Assembly (NCBI RefSeq): GCF_051175315.1
Contig: NZ_CP195100.1
Coordinates: forward strand, 2,666,001 to 2,730,000
Length of the DNA stretch: 64,000 nt
Source: Tundrisphaera sp051175315
GTDB taxonomy: Bacteria > Planctomycetota > Planctomycetia > Isosphaerales > Isosphaeraceae
Reading direction: 5' to 3'
The notes beneath the pieces were generated by a model. The model did no database searches and was not told the DNA's origin. It saw only the letters and a program-made list of their open reading frames with translations. Shown here in pieces: positions 33,905-42,632 of this stretch; within the stretch, counting starts at the first letter, position 1, and each line of letters starts with the position of its first letter. Position numbers and translations under genes: made by a program.

Positions 33905-35323
33905 TCAGCTCTGCTGGAGCTGGTTGATCTTGTTGTAGAGGGTCTTGAGGCTGATGCCCAGCTCCTTGGAGGCGGCGGGCTTGTTGCCGTTGTGCTTCTC
34001 CAGGACGACCTGGATGTACTTCATCTCGATGTCGCGGAGCGTCGGGCTGCCGTCGGGGATCGAGAAATGAGGCCCGGCGACCGCCGAGGGCTGGGCCGCG
34101 GGCGAGGCGGCCGACAGCGACGACCGGCGGGGCGGGCCCTGGGTGGGCAGGTGCTCCGGGGTGATGGGGCCGCCGCCGGAGAGGATCGAGGCCCGTTCCA
34201 CGGCGTTGGCCAGCTCGCGGATGTTGCCCGGCCACTCGTGGGCCATCAGGGCGTCGAGCGCCTCGGGCGTGAAGGCGGTGTCGATCGCCCCGCCCCGACG
34301 CGACGTGTATCGCTTGAGCATGTGCTTGGCCAGCGCGGGGATGTCGGACTTGCGCTCCCGCAGCGGCGGCAGGTGGATCTCGAAGGTGTTGATCCGGAAG
34401 AATAAGTCCTCGCGAAACGCCTCGGTCTCGATCATCTCGCGGAGGTCGCGGTGGGTGGCGCACAGGACCCGGACGTCGACGCGGAACGGGTCGTTCTCGC
34501 CGACCCGGCGGATCTCGCCCGACTCCAGGAACCGGAGCAGCTTGACCTGGACGCTCTTGTCCAGCTCGCCGACTTCGTCCAGGAACAGGGTGCCGCCGTT
34601 GGCGACCTCGAACAGCCCCTTGCGGTGGGCGTCGGCCCCGGTGAACGACCCCTTGCGGTGGCCGAACAGCTCGCTCTCGACCAGGTTTTCGGGCAGGGCC
34701 CCGCAGTTGACCGGGATGAAGGCGTGCCCGGCGCGGTTGCTCTTGTCGTGGAGGTTGCGGGCGATCAGCTCCTTGCCGGTGCCGGTCTCCCCCAGGATCA
34801 TCACGCTGGCGTCGGTCGGGGCGATCGTGTCGATCAGGCGGCGGACCGACTGCATCGACGGGGTGTCGCCGACCAGCAAAGGCGTCCCCTCGACGGCTTT
34901 GAGCCGGGCCTCCAGCGCGGTGGCCTTGTTGCTCAGCTCGCGGCGTTCGACGATCCGGGCGAGCAGCACCTCCAGCTCGGCCCACTTGCACGGCTTGGTC
35001 AGGTAGTCGAAGGCCCCCAGCCGCAGGGCCTGGACGGCGGTGTCCACCGTGGCGTGGCCGGTCATGATGATGACCTGAGTCTCCGGGCTGGCCTGCTTGA
35101 CCTTGGCCAGGACCTCGATGCCGGTGAAGCCCGGCATCTTGATGTCCAGCAGGGCGGCGTCGAACGAGCCCTTTTCCAAAGCCTTGATCGCGGACACCCC
35201 GTCCGGGCAGACGGTGACCTCGTGCCCCAGCCGGGGCAGCTCCATCTGCATGAGCTCGCGGAGGTGGGCCTCGTCGTCGGCGAATAGAAGTCGAAGGCCG
35301 CCGTGCGGTTGCGTCTTATCCAT
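33905..35323 (-). CDS. sigma-54-dependent response regulator (NtrC family)
   Basis: A 472-residue three-domain regulator. The receiver domain (residues 10-125) has Asp60 as phosphoacceptor in LLDIKMPG and Lys108-region YLTKP. The AAA+ domain has GETGTGKE (Walker A), ELFGHRKGSFTGA (the sigma-54 contact loop, with Ser for the usual Ala in GAFTGA), and GGTLFLDEVGEL (Walker B). The C-terminal Fis-type HTH ends NKPAASKELGISLKTLYNKIN. It activates sigma-54 promoters when phosphorylated. The histidine kinase gene lies immediately upstream (118 bases), so they form a two-component pair. Start at MDKTQPHGG is preferred over an upstream in-frame ATG. Confidence 0.94.
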   Translation of the reverse strand: MDKTQPHGGLRLLFADDEAHLRELMQMELPRLGHEVTVCPDGVSAIKALEKGSFDAALLDIKMPGFTGIEVLAKVKQASPETQVIIMTGHATVDTAVQALRLGAFDYLTKPCKWAELEVLLARIVERRELSNKATALEARLKAVEGTPLLVGDTPSMQSVRRLIDTIAPTDASVMILGETGTGKELIARNLHDKSNRAGHAFIPVNCGALPENLVESELFGHRKGSFTGADAHRKGLFEVANGGTLFLDEVGELDKSVQVKLLRFLESGEIRRVGENDPFRVDVRVLCATHRDLREMIETEAFREDLFFRINTFEIHLPPLRERKSDIPALAKHMLKRYTSRRGGAIDTAFTPEALDALMAHEWPGNIRELANAVERASILSGGGPITPEHLPTQGPPRRSSLSAASPAAQPSAVAGPHFSIPDGSPTLRDIEMKYIQVVLEKHNGNKPAASKELGISLKTLYNKINQLQQS

Positions 35324-35441
35324 GACTGGTCTTCCCCATCCCTGGGCTCCGCGGCCCGAGGCTCGGGCGGGCGGATCTGGTTCGGTCACCTGTGTGGAAA
35401 CGACGGTTGGATCGGGACGATTGCATGTGTTCGTGTGCGGC

Positions 35442-37103
35442 TCAGCCGGCCCTGCGCCCCGGGGCCTCGGCCTCGGCGAACTCGGCGTCGTGGGCGGCGA
35501 TGGCCAGCACCGGGCGGGCCGCCTTGACGGCGCGGGCCTTGCCGGAGCCGTCGCGGGGGCGGACCGGAAGCCGGACGGCGAAGGTCGCCCCCTGGTTCTC
35601 GCCGGGGCTGCTCGCGGCGATCTCGCCGTGGTGCTGGCTGATGATTCGGTGCGTGATCGACAGGCCCAGGCCCGTCCCCTTGCCGACCCTTCTCTTGGTG
35701 AAGAACGGCTCGAAGATGTTCTCCAGGACCTCCGGGGTCATCCCGCAGCCGTCGTCGGCGAAGACCATCTCGGCCATCCCCTCGGCGTGGCGGAGGTCGA
35801 TCCGCAGCGTCCCGTTCTCGTCCATGCAGTCCAGGGCGTTGACCACCAGGTTCAGGACGACCTGCTTGATCTCCTGCCCGTCGACGTGGGCCAGGACCGC
35901 CTCGCGGGGCTGGAAGACGATCGTCTTGTGGCGATATTTGCCCATGTGCCGGATCATCTCCACGACCCCCTGGATCAGCCCGGCCAGGTCGGTCCGCTCG
36001 CGCTTGATCTCGGCGCAGCGGGAGAAGTCCAGCAGCTTCTCGGTGATGTTCTTGCACCGGAACGCCTCCTCCTGGATCATCCGGAGGTAGTTGTTCACGG
36101 TCTTGGCGTCGCCCGGGTCGCCGGGGGCGAGCATCGGGGCGAGGCGGTTCTCCAGGGCCTCGGAGCAGAAGGCGATCGAGGCCAGGGGATTGTTGATCTC
36201 GTGGGCCACGCCGGCGGCCAGGAAGCCGACCCCGGCCAGCCGTTCGGACCGGACCAGCTGGCGGCTCCGCTCGCGGACCTGGCGTTCCAGGTCGGCATAG
36301 GTGACGCGGAGCCGGGCGGTCATGTCGTTGAAGGCCTCGGCCAACGCCTGCATCTCGTCGCCGGTCCGCAGCTCGATCGAGCCGTCGAACGACCCCCGGG
36401 CCACCCGGCGCACGCCGCGCTGGAGGAGCCGGACCGGGTACATGACCCAGCGGTTGAACAGCACGGCCAGCACGCCGATCATGGCCAGCACGGCCAGTGC
36501 CGCGATCCAGACGATGACCCGGCCGGCCTCGTATTGCCGCTTCGAGTTCAGCAGGATCGCGTAGACGTCGCCGTGGAGCTTGGTCGGCAGCTGCATGACC
36601 TGCTGGAACAGGCGGTCGACGCGGTCGCGGGTCGTGCGGACGCCGCCGATCACCTCGGGGTGGCGGCCGACGTAGAGCGCCGTGCCGGGGAGGGCCGGCT
36701 GGATGTCCTCGCCGGGTTCGAGCCGGGCGAGGATCTCCGTCAGGTCGTGGTCGATGCCGAAGGCCAGCCCGCGCTCGCTCAGGCCGTCGTCGACCCGGTT
36801 GCGGCGGGTGGCGTTCTGCTTGAGTTCCTTGAAGTAGTCGATCAGGGCCTTGCGTGCGGCCTGGGCGTCGGCCAGCAAGGCCGTGCGGTCGGCCGGCGAC
36901 TCGTCGCGGGGCGCCTCAAGGCGGGCGACGTGGCGGACCAGTTCCTTGGAAGCCCCCAGCTCGCGGAGCAGGTCCGTGAGCATGAGGTTGCTGTCGTGGA
37001 AGGCGCTGAGGCTGAACACCGCCCCGCCCAGCAGCGTGAGCATCATCCCGACGACCAGGCTGAGCCCGGCGATCAACTTGACGCGGATGGTCCACTTGGG
37101 CAT
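35442..37103 (-). CDS. sensor histidine kinase, partner of the NtrC-type regulator
   Basis: A 553-residue membrane histidine kinase. A strong AGGAGGTCGCCCC precedes the chosen ATG (MPKWTIRVKLIAGLS). An N-terminal membrane helix (LSLVVGMMLTLLGGAVFSL) and a second one at IVWIAALAVLAMIGVLAVLF flank a roughly 160-residue helical sensor region. A HAMP domain follows (NRWVMYPVRLLQRGVRRVA), then HisKA with the phosphoaccepting His in GVAHEINNPLASIAF, and HATPase with NLVVNALDCMDENG, FADDGCGMTPEV and GTGLGLSI. It should phosphorylate the sigma-54 regulator. The signal it senses is not evident from sequence. Confidence 0.94.
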   Translation of the reverse strand: MPKWTIRVKLIAGLSLVVGMMLTLLGGAVFSLSAFHDSNLMLTDLLRELGASKELVRHVARLEAPRDESPADRTALLADAQAARKALIDYFKELKQNATRRNRVDDGLSERGLAFGIDHDLTEILARLEPGEDIQPALPGTALYVGRHPEVIGGVRTTRDRVDRLFQQVMQLPTKLHGDVYAILLNSKRQYEAGRVIVWIAALAVLAMIGVLAVLFNRWVMYPVRLLQRGVRRVARGSFDGSIELRTGDEMQALAEAFNDMTARLRVTYADLERQVRERSRQLVRSERLAGVGFLAAGVAHEINNPLASIAFCSEALENRLAPMLAPGDPGDAKTVNNYLRMIQEEAFRCKNITEKLLDFSRCAEIKRERTDLAGLIQGVVEMIRHMGKYRHKTIVFQPREAVLAHVDGQEIKQVVLNLVVNALDCMDENGTLRIDLRHAEGMAEMVFADDGCGMTPEVLENIFEPFFTKRRVGKGTGLGLSITHRIISQHHGEIAASSPGENQGATFAVRLPVRPRDGSGKARAVKAARPVLAIAAHDAEFAEAEAPGRRAG

Positions 37104-37255
37104 GGGGCGACCTCCTGTCGCGATGTCCATCATCCTGAATGCCGATCCTGGCGGTGCGAGCGGCGGGACTATACCACAGGCCGTCCAGCCCTCAAAGGCG
37201 GGTCGGGGGACTTTTCCTCAAGTCCGGGCCCGATCGGGCCGATGCGTCCCGGCGA

Positions 37256-38722
37256 TCAGGGGCCCAGCTGTTCGATCGCCCCGGTCTGATACGACAGGAT
37301 CAGCGCGGCGATCAGGGCCACGGCCAGGGCGATCCGGAGCCGGGCGACGCCCCACTGGAACGACCGTTCGGCCCGGGGCTTCCCTTCGAGCCGTTCCAAG
37401 AACGCGATCCGGGCGGCGATGCTGCCGTGCCTCCAGGACCGCGTGGTCGGGTCCAGGCCGTTCAGGGCGGCGACCCGGGCCAGGGCGTTGGCGAAGATCC
37501 GGATGCCGACCGGGCAGAGCGGCCCGGCGGCCGGCAGCGGGGCGTCCGCCGGCCGGGCGTAGGGATCGGGATGCGGCGGGCAGTCGGGGCGATCGCACGA
37601 CACCGACCGGCAGCCGAACACGTCCGCCTGGCGCTCGAACCGCCGCGACAGCACGCCGAAGACCGCCGCGAAATAGGCCACGCCCACCGACAGGACCAGC
37701 CCCGCCTGGATCGCCATCCCCGCCGCCCCGCCGACGATCCCGACCATCCGGTCGGAGACCATCTCGCTGGCCAGCGTCAGCGTCCCGATGCTCCCCACCA
37801 GGAAGAACCCGTAGAACGACAGGTGGCGATGGCGGATGTGCCCGACCTCGTGGCCGAACACCGCGGCGACCTCGTGCGGGTCCAGCGACTCGACCAGCAG
37901 GTCGGTCAGCAGGACGTAGCGGAACCAGGGCAGGGCCCCGGTCACCCCCGCGTTGACCACCGCCCCGTCGGTCTCCCAGATCAGGATGTCGGTGTACCGG
38001 AACGAGAACCGGGCCGCCAGCCGCTCCAGGCGGTCGCGCAAAGGGCCGGCGGGCAGGGGGCGGGTCGGCCAGCTCAGGCGGACGAAGGCCGGGGCCAGCC
38101 CCAGGGTCAACGCCCCCATCGCGGCCATCAGGCCGAGCTGGAACGAGGCGTCGGCCGATCGGGCCGGCCAGATCACCCGCGCCAGGTCCTGGCCGAGCGC
38201 GAACAGGAGCGACGCCGGCAGGACCATGCCCAGAGCCTGGCGGGCCCGGAGCAGGAGGTGCCGCCCCACCCCGGTCGCGGGCCGATCCGGGTTCCGGGCC
38301 AGCCGCAACGCCCGGTCGGCCGGGTAGAAGCCCCACCACCCGGCCAGGCGGGCCAGCACGAACGGGAGGATCACCAGCAACTCGTCGATCAGGACGGTGT
38401 CGCCGGTCCCCATCCCGGTGCGGACCACGCCGGTCCAGTTCCGGCCGACGACCGCATAGGCATAGCCGCCCAGGCAGATCGCCTCCACGGCCCACGACCC
38501 GGCCCCGTAGAGGCGGCGGACGCCCTGGGTCGGGCGGCCCCGGAGCCGGAGGCGGATCAGCACGGCCAGGGCGAAGGCGAAGGCCACCAGGCCGGCCGTC
38601 GCGACCAGGCCGGCGACCTCGGCGACCCGCGCGCCGACTTCGCCCCGGGGGACGGGCGCGGGGGGCAGGATCGACTCGGTCCCGAACGCGAGGAACAAGG
38701 CCAGGATCAGGGATACGGGCAT
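37256..38722 (-). CDS. M48 family metalloprotease, membrane-bound
   Basis: A 488-residue membrane protease. It has several hydrophobic segments and the zinc motif HEVGH in AAVFGHEVGHIRHRHLSFYG; the third ligand Glu should lie about 60-80 residues further on in a helix such as RFERQADVFGC, where ExxxD fits the M48 pattern. The cysteine-rich insert (GCRSVSCDRPDCPPHPDP) in the C-terminal half is an unusual feature and could bind metal or redox partners. HtpX/Ste24-like proteases act in membrane-protein quality control. No linked gene gives a substrate. Confidence 0.88.
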   Translation of the reverse strand: MPVSLILALFLAFGTESILPPAPVPRGEVGARVAEVAGLVATAGLVAFAFALAVLIRLRLRGRPTQGVRRLYGAGSWAVEAICLGGYAYAVVGRNWTGVVRTGMGTGDTVLIDELLVILPFVLARLAGWWGFYPADRALRLARNPDRPATGVGRHLLLRARQALGMVLPASLLFALGQDLARVIWPARSADASFQLGLMAAMGALTLGLAPAFVRLSWPTRPLPAGPLRDRLERLAARFSFRYTDILIWETDGAVVNAGVTGALPWFRYVLLTDLLVESLDPHEVAAVFGHEVGHIRHRHLSFYGFFLVGSIGTLTLASEMVSDRMVGIVGGAAGMAIQAGLVLSVGVAYFAAVFGVLSRRFERQADVFGCRSVSCDRPDCPPHPDPYARPADAPLPAAGPLCPVGIRIFANALARVAALNGLDPTTRSWRHGSIAARIAFLERLEGKPRAERSFQWGVARLRIALAVALIAALILSYQTGAIEQLGP

Positions 38723-38818
38723 GCGGCGAATCCGTCGGGGATCGGGCCCCGGGTCCAGGTGCCACGACGCCCATCGTCACGACTCAGCGTCGATTATGGG
38801 GCCGCCGTCGGAGGGGAG

Positions 38819-39547
38819 TCAAGGAGGGGTCAGGATCGAGACCTCGACCCGGTCCGCCTCGATCGGCGAACGGTTGGCGACGGCGTCGCGGAGGAAGCGG
38901 GCCCGTTTCTCGGCCACGCCCTTCCCCGGATCGTCGCCGGACAGGCCGGCCCGACGCACCGGGGCATCGGCGGCCGACCCGGCCAGGTGGAGGATGACCC
39001 GCTCGGGGCGGGCCGAGGCCACCTCGGCGGCCAGCCCGTCGATCCATCCCTCCCCCTCGGCGGTGGGACGGCTGCCGCCGGGGGGGAACAGGGCCTCGGC
39101 GGGGACGGTCAGCGTGCCCGTGGCATCGTCGAACGACGCGCCGGGCAGGGCCCGGGCCAGGTCGTGGAATCCGCCCGAATCGGCACCCGGAGCCTCGGCC
39201 CGCCCCGACCGGGAATCGCCCCGGGCCATCCGCTCGACCTCGCGGAACGCGGACCGCATCTTCTCGCGGTCCTCCTGGTAGCCCCGGATGCTCCGCTCGA
39301 ACTCCTCGTTGGCGACTTCCAGGGCCCGGAGGGCGCGGGCATCGTCGACGGCCCGTTGCGCCAGCTCCTGATTCTGGGCCCGGAGCGTGATCGTCGTGTC
39401 CTTCATCTGGGCATTCTCGGCCCGGATGGCCTGCACCAGCTTGTGGGCCTCCTCGACCCGCGACTTGGGGGCCCAGGCGCAACCGGGCAGGAGCAGGGCC
39501 CAGGCCAGCGAGGCCGCGATCAGACTCCGGGCGGGCGGGGCGGCCAT
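38819..39547 (-). CDS. coiled-coil lipoprotein with OmpA-like C-terminal region
   Basis: A 242-residue envelope protein. MAAPPARSLIAASLAWALLLPGCAW is a lipoprotein signal with Cys23 as candidate lipidated residue. Residues 30-115 form a coiled coil (VEEAHKLVQAIRAENAQMKD continuing through EFERSIRGYQEDREKM). The last 110 residues (TGTLTVPAEALFPPGGSRPTAEG, VILHLAGSAADAP, EKRARFLRDAVANRS and a final VEVSILTPP) resemble a shortened OmpA-type domain, which binds peptidoglycan, but the diagnostic residues are weak. It lies 111 bases after the HTH protein on the same strand. Confidence 0.75.
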   Translation of the reverse strand: MAAPPARSLIAASLAWALLLPGCAWAPKSRVEEAHKLVQAIRAENAQMKDTTITLRAQNQELAQRAVDDARALRALEVANEEFERSIRGYQEDREKMRSAFREVERMARGDSRSGRAEAPGADSGGFHDLARALPGASFDDATGTLTVPAEALFPPGGSRPTAEGEGWIDGLAAEVASARPERVILHLAGSAADAPVRRAGLSGDDPGKGVAEKRARFLRDAVANRSPIEADRVEVSILTPP

Positions 39548-39658
39548 GGCGATCCGAATCCTTTCGGGGCGGCGGTGCCGCGCGGGCCCGCCCCATCCCG
39601 GGGCGGGCGGTCGGGGAGCCGGCCGGGCCATCTCGGGGGCCCGGCCGGCCTGCACAGA

Positions 39659-41215
39659 TCAGCCGAACAGGCCGGAGATCGACTTGATCAGCCCGGCGGC
39701 GGGCCCTTCGCCGCGGAACTCGTAGAGGTTGCGGATCAGGTCCAGCGAGATGAACGTGGAGACCAGCAGGAGCGCCGAGGTGGCGGCCAGCAGGCCGACC
39801 CAGATGCCTCCCCACTCGGCCTGGGGGCCGGCGGCCACCAGTCGGGGGCTGCTGACGCCGACATCGGCCACGGCGGCCGCGCCGGCGGCCCCGTCGCCCT
39901 CGACATCCCAGGCGCTGCTGATCTCGCCCGAGGGGGCCTCGTCGTCGAACTCCGAATCCCCTTCGTCCAGGACCGCCGGGGCCATGGCGGTCGCGGCGTT
40001 GAGGTCGACGTCGTCCTCGTCGAGGGCGAAGACCTCGGAGGCCGAGTCGGACTCGTCCAGGTCGAAGTCGCTGCCGCGTTCCAGCTGGACGGTGCGGTCG
40101 TCGCGATCGCCGTCGAGGTCGTCGACTTCGAGGCTGAAGTCGGTGTCCTCGAAGATGTCCTTGTCCACCGCGCCCATGGCGGTTGCGCCGGGGTCGGAGG
40201 GCTGGACCGAGGTGGACGGGGCCTTGGGCTTGCTCGGCGGGGTGGCCGCCTTGGGGGCGGGCCGGGCCGGCTCGTCGTCGTCATCCAGCGGGGCCAGCTC
40301 GATCGAGTCGGCCTGCGACAGGTCGAAGCCGCCGACGGCCTGGAGGTTGATGCCCGAGTCGCTGGGCCGGGCCAGGTTGAGCCCGGACATGCCCGGCAGG
40401 GCGGCGGTCACGTCGGAGTCGTTGGGGCTGGCCATCGGCGTGGCCTCGAACTCGTCGCTGGCGTCCAGCGCCGTCAGCTCGAAGTCGCTGCCCGATTCGG
40501 GCTGGAGCGCCGCGGCGATGTCGGTGGACGGCATCAGCTCGAAGTCGCTTCCCGACTCCGCGTCGAGCGAGCTGACCTCGTCGGACGAGCCGATCGGCCC
40601 GCCGGCCTTGGGGACGGAGTCGGACGACCCGCTCAGGGCGTTGAAGTTGTGGATCGAGGCGTCCTCGGTGATCAGCGTGACGTCGGAGTCGCCGGGCCGG
40701 CCCGGCTGGCCCAGCGGCATGATCCGGACGTCGGAGTCGCTGGCATCCTTGAACGGCTTGTCGGGCACCAGCCGGACGTCGGAGTCGCTGGGCTGCTTGC
40801 CGCCGGACTTCATCCCGATGATCGTCGAGCTGGAGTTGCTCAGCGGCCCGGGGGGCAGCGACAGGTCGTCGAACTGGAGGTCGTGGTCGTCGTCGGAGCC
40901 CGACTGGCCGACCGCCATGTCGGAGGTCCGGCCGCCCAGGTCGGCCGGGGCCGTGCCGAGCTGGAACTCGGACAGGTCGATCTCGCCGCTGCCGCTGCCG
41001 TCGGGCACGGCCAGGTCGAGGTCGGACAGCGACAGCTCGGGGTCGCTGCCCAGCCCGCGCCGCCGGGCCAGCTCGTCGATATCGGCGACGCGGAATCGCC
41101 ACGATCCGCTGTCCATGAAGGCGCGGACCTCGCGCTGTTGCGCCTTGGCCTTCAGGTCCTCGGGCCCCATGCCCAGGACGCGGGCGGCCTCTTCCAGGGT
41201 GTAGAACTGAGCCAT
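39659..41215 (-). CDS. membrane-anchored excisionase-like HTH protein with SDSDV repeats
   Basis: A 518-residue protein with an unusual build. Residues 3-60 are a MerR/excisionase-type helix-turn-helix: FYTLEEAARVLGMGPEDLKAKAQQREVRAFMDSGSWRFRV in two segments, where the MxxGSWRF end is the wing. The middle, about 60-430, is low complexity and acidic with recurring SDSDVRL / SDSDVTL / SGSDFEL units (about nine copies). One C-terminal membrane helix (WVGLLAATSALLLVSTFISL) lies near residue 490. DNA binding at the inner face of the membrane is implied; the acidic part could be phosphorylated, like the FHA target pattern. AGGAG lies before the ATG. The pattern is known in planctomycetes, but the function is not. 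Confidence 0.8.
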   Translation of the reverse strand: MAQFYTLEEAARVLGMGPEDLKAKAQQREVRAFMDSGSWRFRVADIDELARRRGLGSDPELSLSDLDLAVPDGSGSGEIDLSEFQLGTAPADLGGRTSDMAVGQSGSDDDHDLQFDDLSLPPGPLSNSSSTIIGMKSGGKQPSDSDVRLVPDKPFKDASDSDVRIMPLGQPGRPGDSDVTLITEDASIHNFNALSGSSDSVPKAGGPIGSSDEVSSLDAESGSDFELMPSTDIAAALQPESGSDFELTALDASDEFEATPMASPNDSDVTAALPGMSGLNLARPSDSGINLQAVGGFDLSQADSIELAPLDDDDEPARPAPKAATPPSKPKAPSTSVQPSDPGATAMGAVDKDIFEDTDFSLEVDDLDGDRDDRTVQLERGSDFDLDESDSASEVFALDEDDVDLNAATAMAPAVLDEGDSEFDDEAPSGEISSAWDVEGDGAAGAAAVADVGVSSPRLVAAGPQAEWGGIWVGLLAATSALLLVSTFISLDLIRNLYEFRGEGPAAGLIKSISGLFG

Positions 41216-41320
41216 CGACGTGCTCCTGGCGATCGAGATCGGCCGGTCGGCCGTTCGGTTCGATTCACAAGCGGGGCCGGGCGGAGTGACCGCGACGCCG
41301 AGCACGCCCAGGACCGGCCC

Positions 41321-41710
41321 TCACCTGGTCTTGGGCGTCACCATCGATTCGACGGCGGATACCTCGGGCGGCGAATTGTTATATTCCGAGAGCTTCAGGT
41401 CCCAGCGATACTGGCGGGAGGCTTCGAGCTTGACGGCCCCGGTCCCCTTCGGGTTCTGCGGATCGACGCGATACACGGCGAATGACTGGGCCTTGGTGTC
41501 GATCAGGTAGAGCATCTGCGACGGCAACCCCGAAGGGGAGACCGTGGGAGAGGCGAACGCGATCGTCCCGTTGGCATCCCCGCCCGGCCCGGCCGGCCCC
41601 TGGGCCCGGGCCGTCGGCCCGAACCCGCCGCCCAACCACGCCAGGGCCAACCCCACCGCGACCCCCGGCAAACCGTATCGAACTGCCTGCCCCCAGTGAT
41701 GTGCGGCCAT
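41321..41710 (-). CDS. small secreted protein of unknown function
   Basis: A 129-residue exported protein. The start MAAHHWGQAVRYGLPGVAVGLALAWLGGG gives a signal peptide cleaved near ARA-QGP. The mature part has a beta-strand-rich pattern with MLYLIDTKAQSFAVYRVDP, typical of small planctomycetal secreted proteins, and ends with SAVESMVTPKTR. GGAGGATAGGTC precedes the ATG, a strong ribosome-binding site. It is the first gene of a probable minus-strand unit with the HTH protein (105 bases on). Twin palindromes at 41846-41894 lie upstream. I do not recognise the family. Confidence 0.75.
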   Translation of the reverse strand: MAAHHWGQAVRYGLPGVAVGLALAWLGGGFGPTARAQGPAGPGGDANGTIAFASPTVSPSGLPSQMLYLIDTKAQSFAVYRVDPQNPKGTGAVKLEASRQYRWDLKLSEYNNSPPEVSAVESMVTPKTR

Positions 41711-41845
41711 GACCTATCCTCCGTGAGTTGCGCCCGGAACCCCCATCCTGCGGGGGCTCGCCCGACCTCAGCTTGGTGCAATCGGCCTGCCGACGACGCG
41801 GACGTCCCGCGCCCCGAGGCCACCGTTCTTATGCAGTTTACCACA

Positions 41846-41894
41846 CCACACGGATCGTGTGGGCCGGACCGGCCAAGTCACGCGGATCGCGTGA
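41846..41894. promoter_or_regulatory. twin 17-bp palindromes (candidate operator)
   Basis: CCACACGGATCGTGTGG (41846-41862) and TCACGCGGATCGCGTGA (41878-41894) are both perfect 7-3-7 inverted repeats with the same GAT centre; centres are 32 bp apart, three helical turns. They lie 136-184 bases upstream of the secreted-protein start on the minus strand. No other site of this form was seen except a less similar hairpin at 62553. Confidence 0.6.
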
Positions 41895-42002
41895 GGCCAA
41901 CCGAGGAGAGGACCTTCATCGTTGTATCGATTTTACCGATCCGCCCGGGCCTGGCAAGATCAGTGCCGATCCGCCCCGCGCAACCGGCCGGGCCGCGGCG
42001 CC

Positions 42003-42374
42003 TCACGGCATCAGGCCGGGGCCGTTGGGCGACCCGGGGGAGCGGATCCGCTTGTGCTTGACCAGCTCGGCGTGGGTTGGGGACAGGATGTCGCCATCAT
42101 CGAGGTCGGGCGGGCCGCTCCACGGATCGGGCCGGGGGGCGAACCGGCCGGGGGACTGTCCGCAGGCGGGGCAGCGGGACCGCCCGGCCCGCCGGGCCAC
42201 CGTCCCGATCGTCAGGATCATGGCGATCGCCACGGCCACAACGGGCGGTCCCCAGTTCGCCAGGCGGGGCAGGCCCCCGACCAGCAGGCCCCCGGCGAAT
42301 GCCACGAGGGCCACCGCGATCGTGGAGGGATGGACGAGCCTCGGGCCTTCCGGGCGCGGGGATGGGTCGATCAT
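42003..42374 (-). CDS. small two-helix membrane protein with a CPxC motif
   Basis: A 123-residue protein not recognised. Two hydrophobic segments (STIAVALVAFAGGLLVGGL and PPVVAVAIAMILTIGTVARR) lie in the N-terminal half and a hydrophilic tail with RSRCPACGQSPGRF, a single CxxC that may bind metal or form a disulfide. Start at MIDPSPRPEG is chosen; an in-frame ATG 51 bases upstream is less likely. It precedes rsmH, divergently. Confidence 0.6.
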   Translation of the reverse strand: MIDPSPRPEGPRLVHPSTIAVALVAFAGGLLVGGLPRLANWGPPVVAVAIAMILTIGTVARRAGRSRCPACGQSPGRFAPRPDPWSGPPDLDDGDILSPTHAELVKHKRIRSPGSPNGPGLMP

Positions 42375-42632
42375 CGGCGGAACTCCTCGCGTCCGTAGGC
42401 CGGGGGACCGATGCTCGGGATCCACCGATCCTGGCCCGTCGGGGCGGCCGATTCAAGCGGGCTCCGCGGCCGGCCCGATGGATTTCCGATAGGATGGGGA
42501 CGTGCGGCGCGGCCGCGTCCGACCTTGACAGGATCGGCGGGATGGGTAGATTCCGCCCGACCGTCCCGATCCGGCCCGATGGCCCGTTGGGGTCGCCAAC
42601 CCCCTCTGCCTCTCTCTCAGAACGAGCCGACC

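Noticed and set aside
33386..34405. A 339-codon plus-strand frame over the small membrane gene and the NtrC-type gene
   Set aside because: Only its first part (from 33443) looks coding; the rest is antisense to the sigma-54 regulator. It is kept only as evidence for the possible frameshift.
37139..41485. A 1448-codon plus-strand frame opposite three minus-strand genes
   Set aside because: Composition is GC-rich antisense, with no domain; the minus-strand genes M48, lipoprotein and HTH are well supported.
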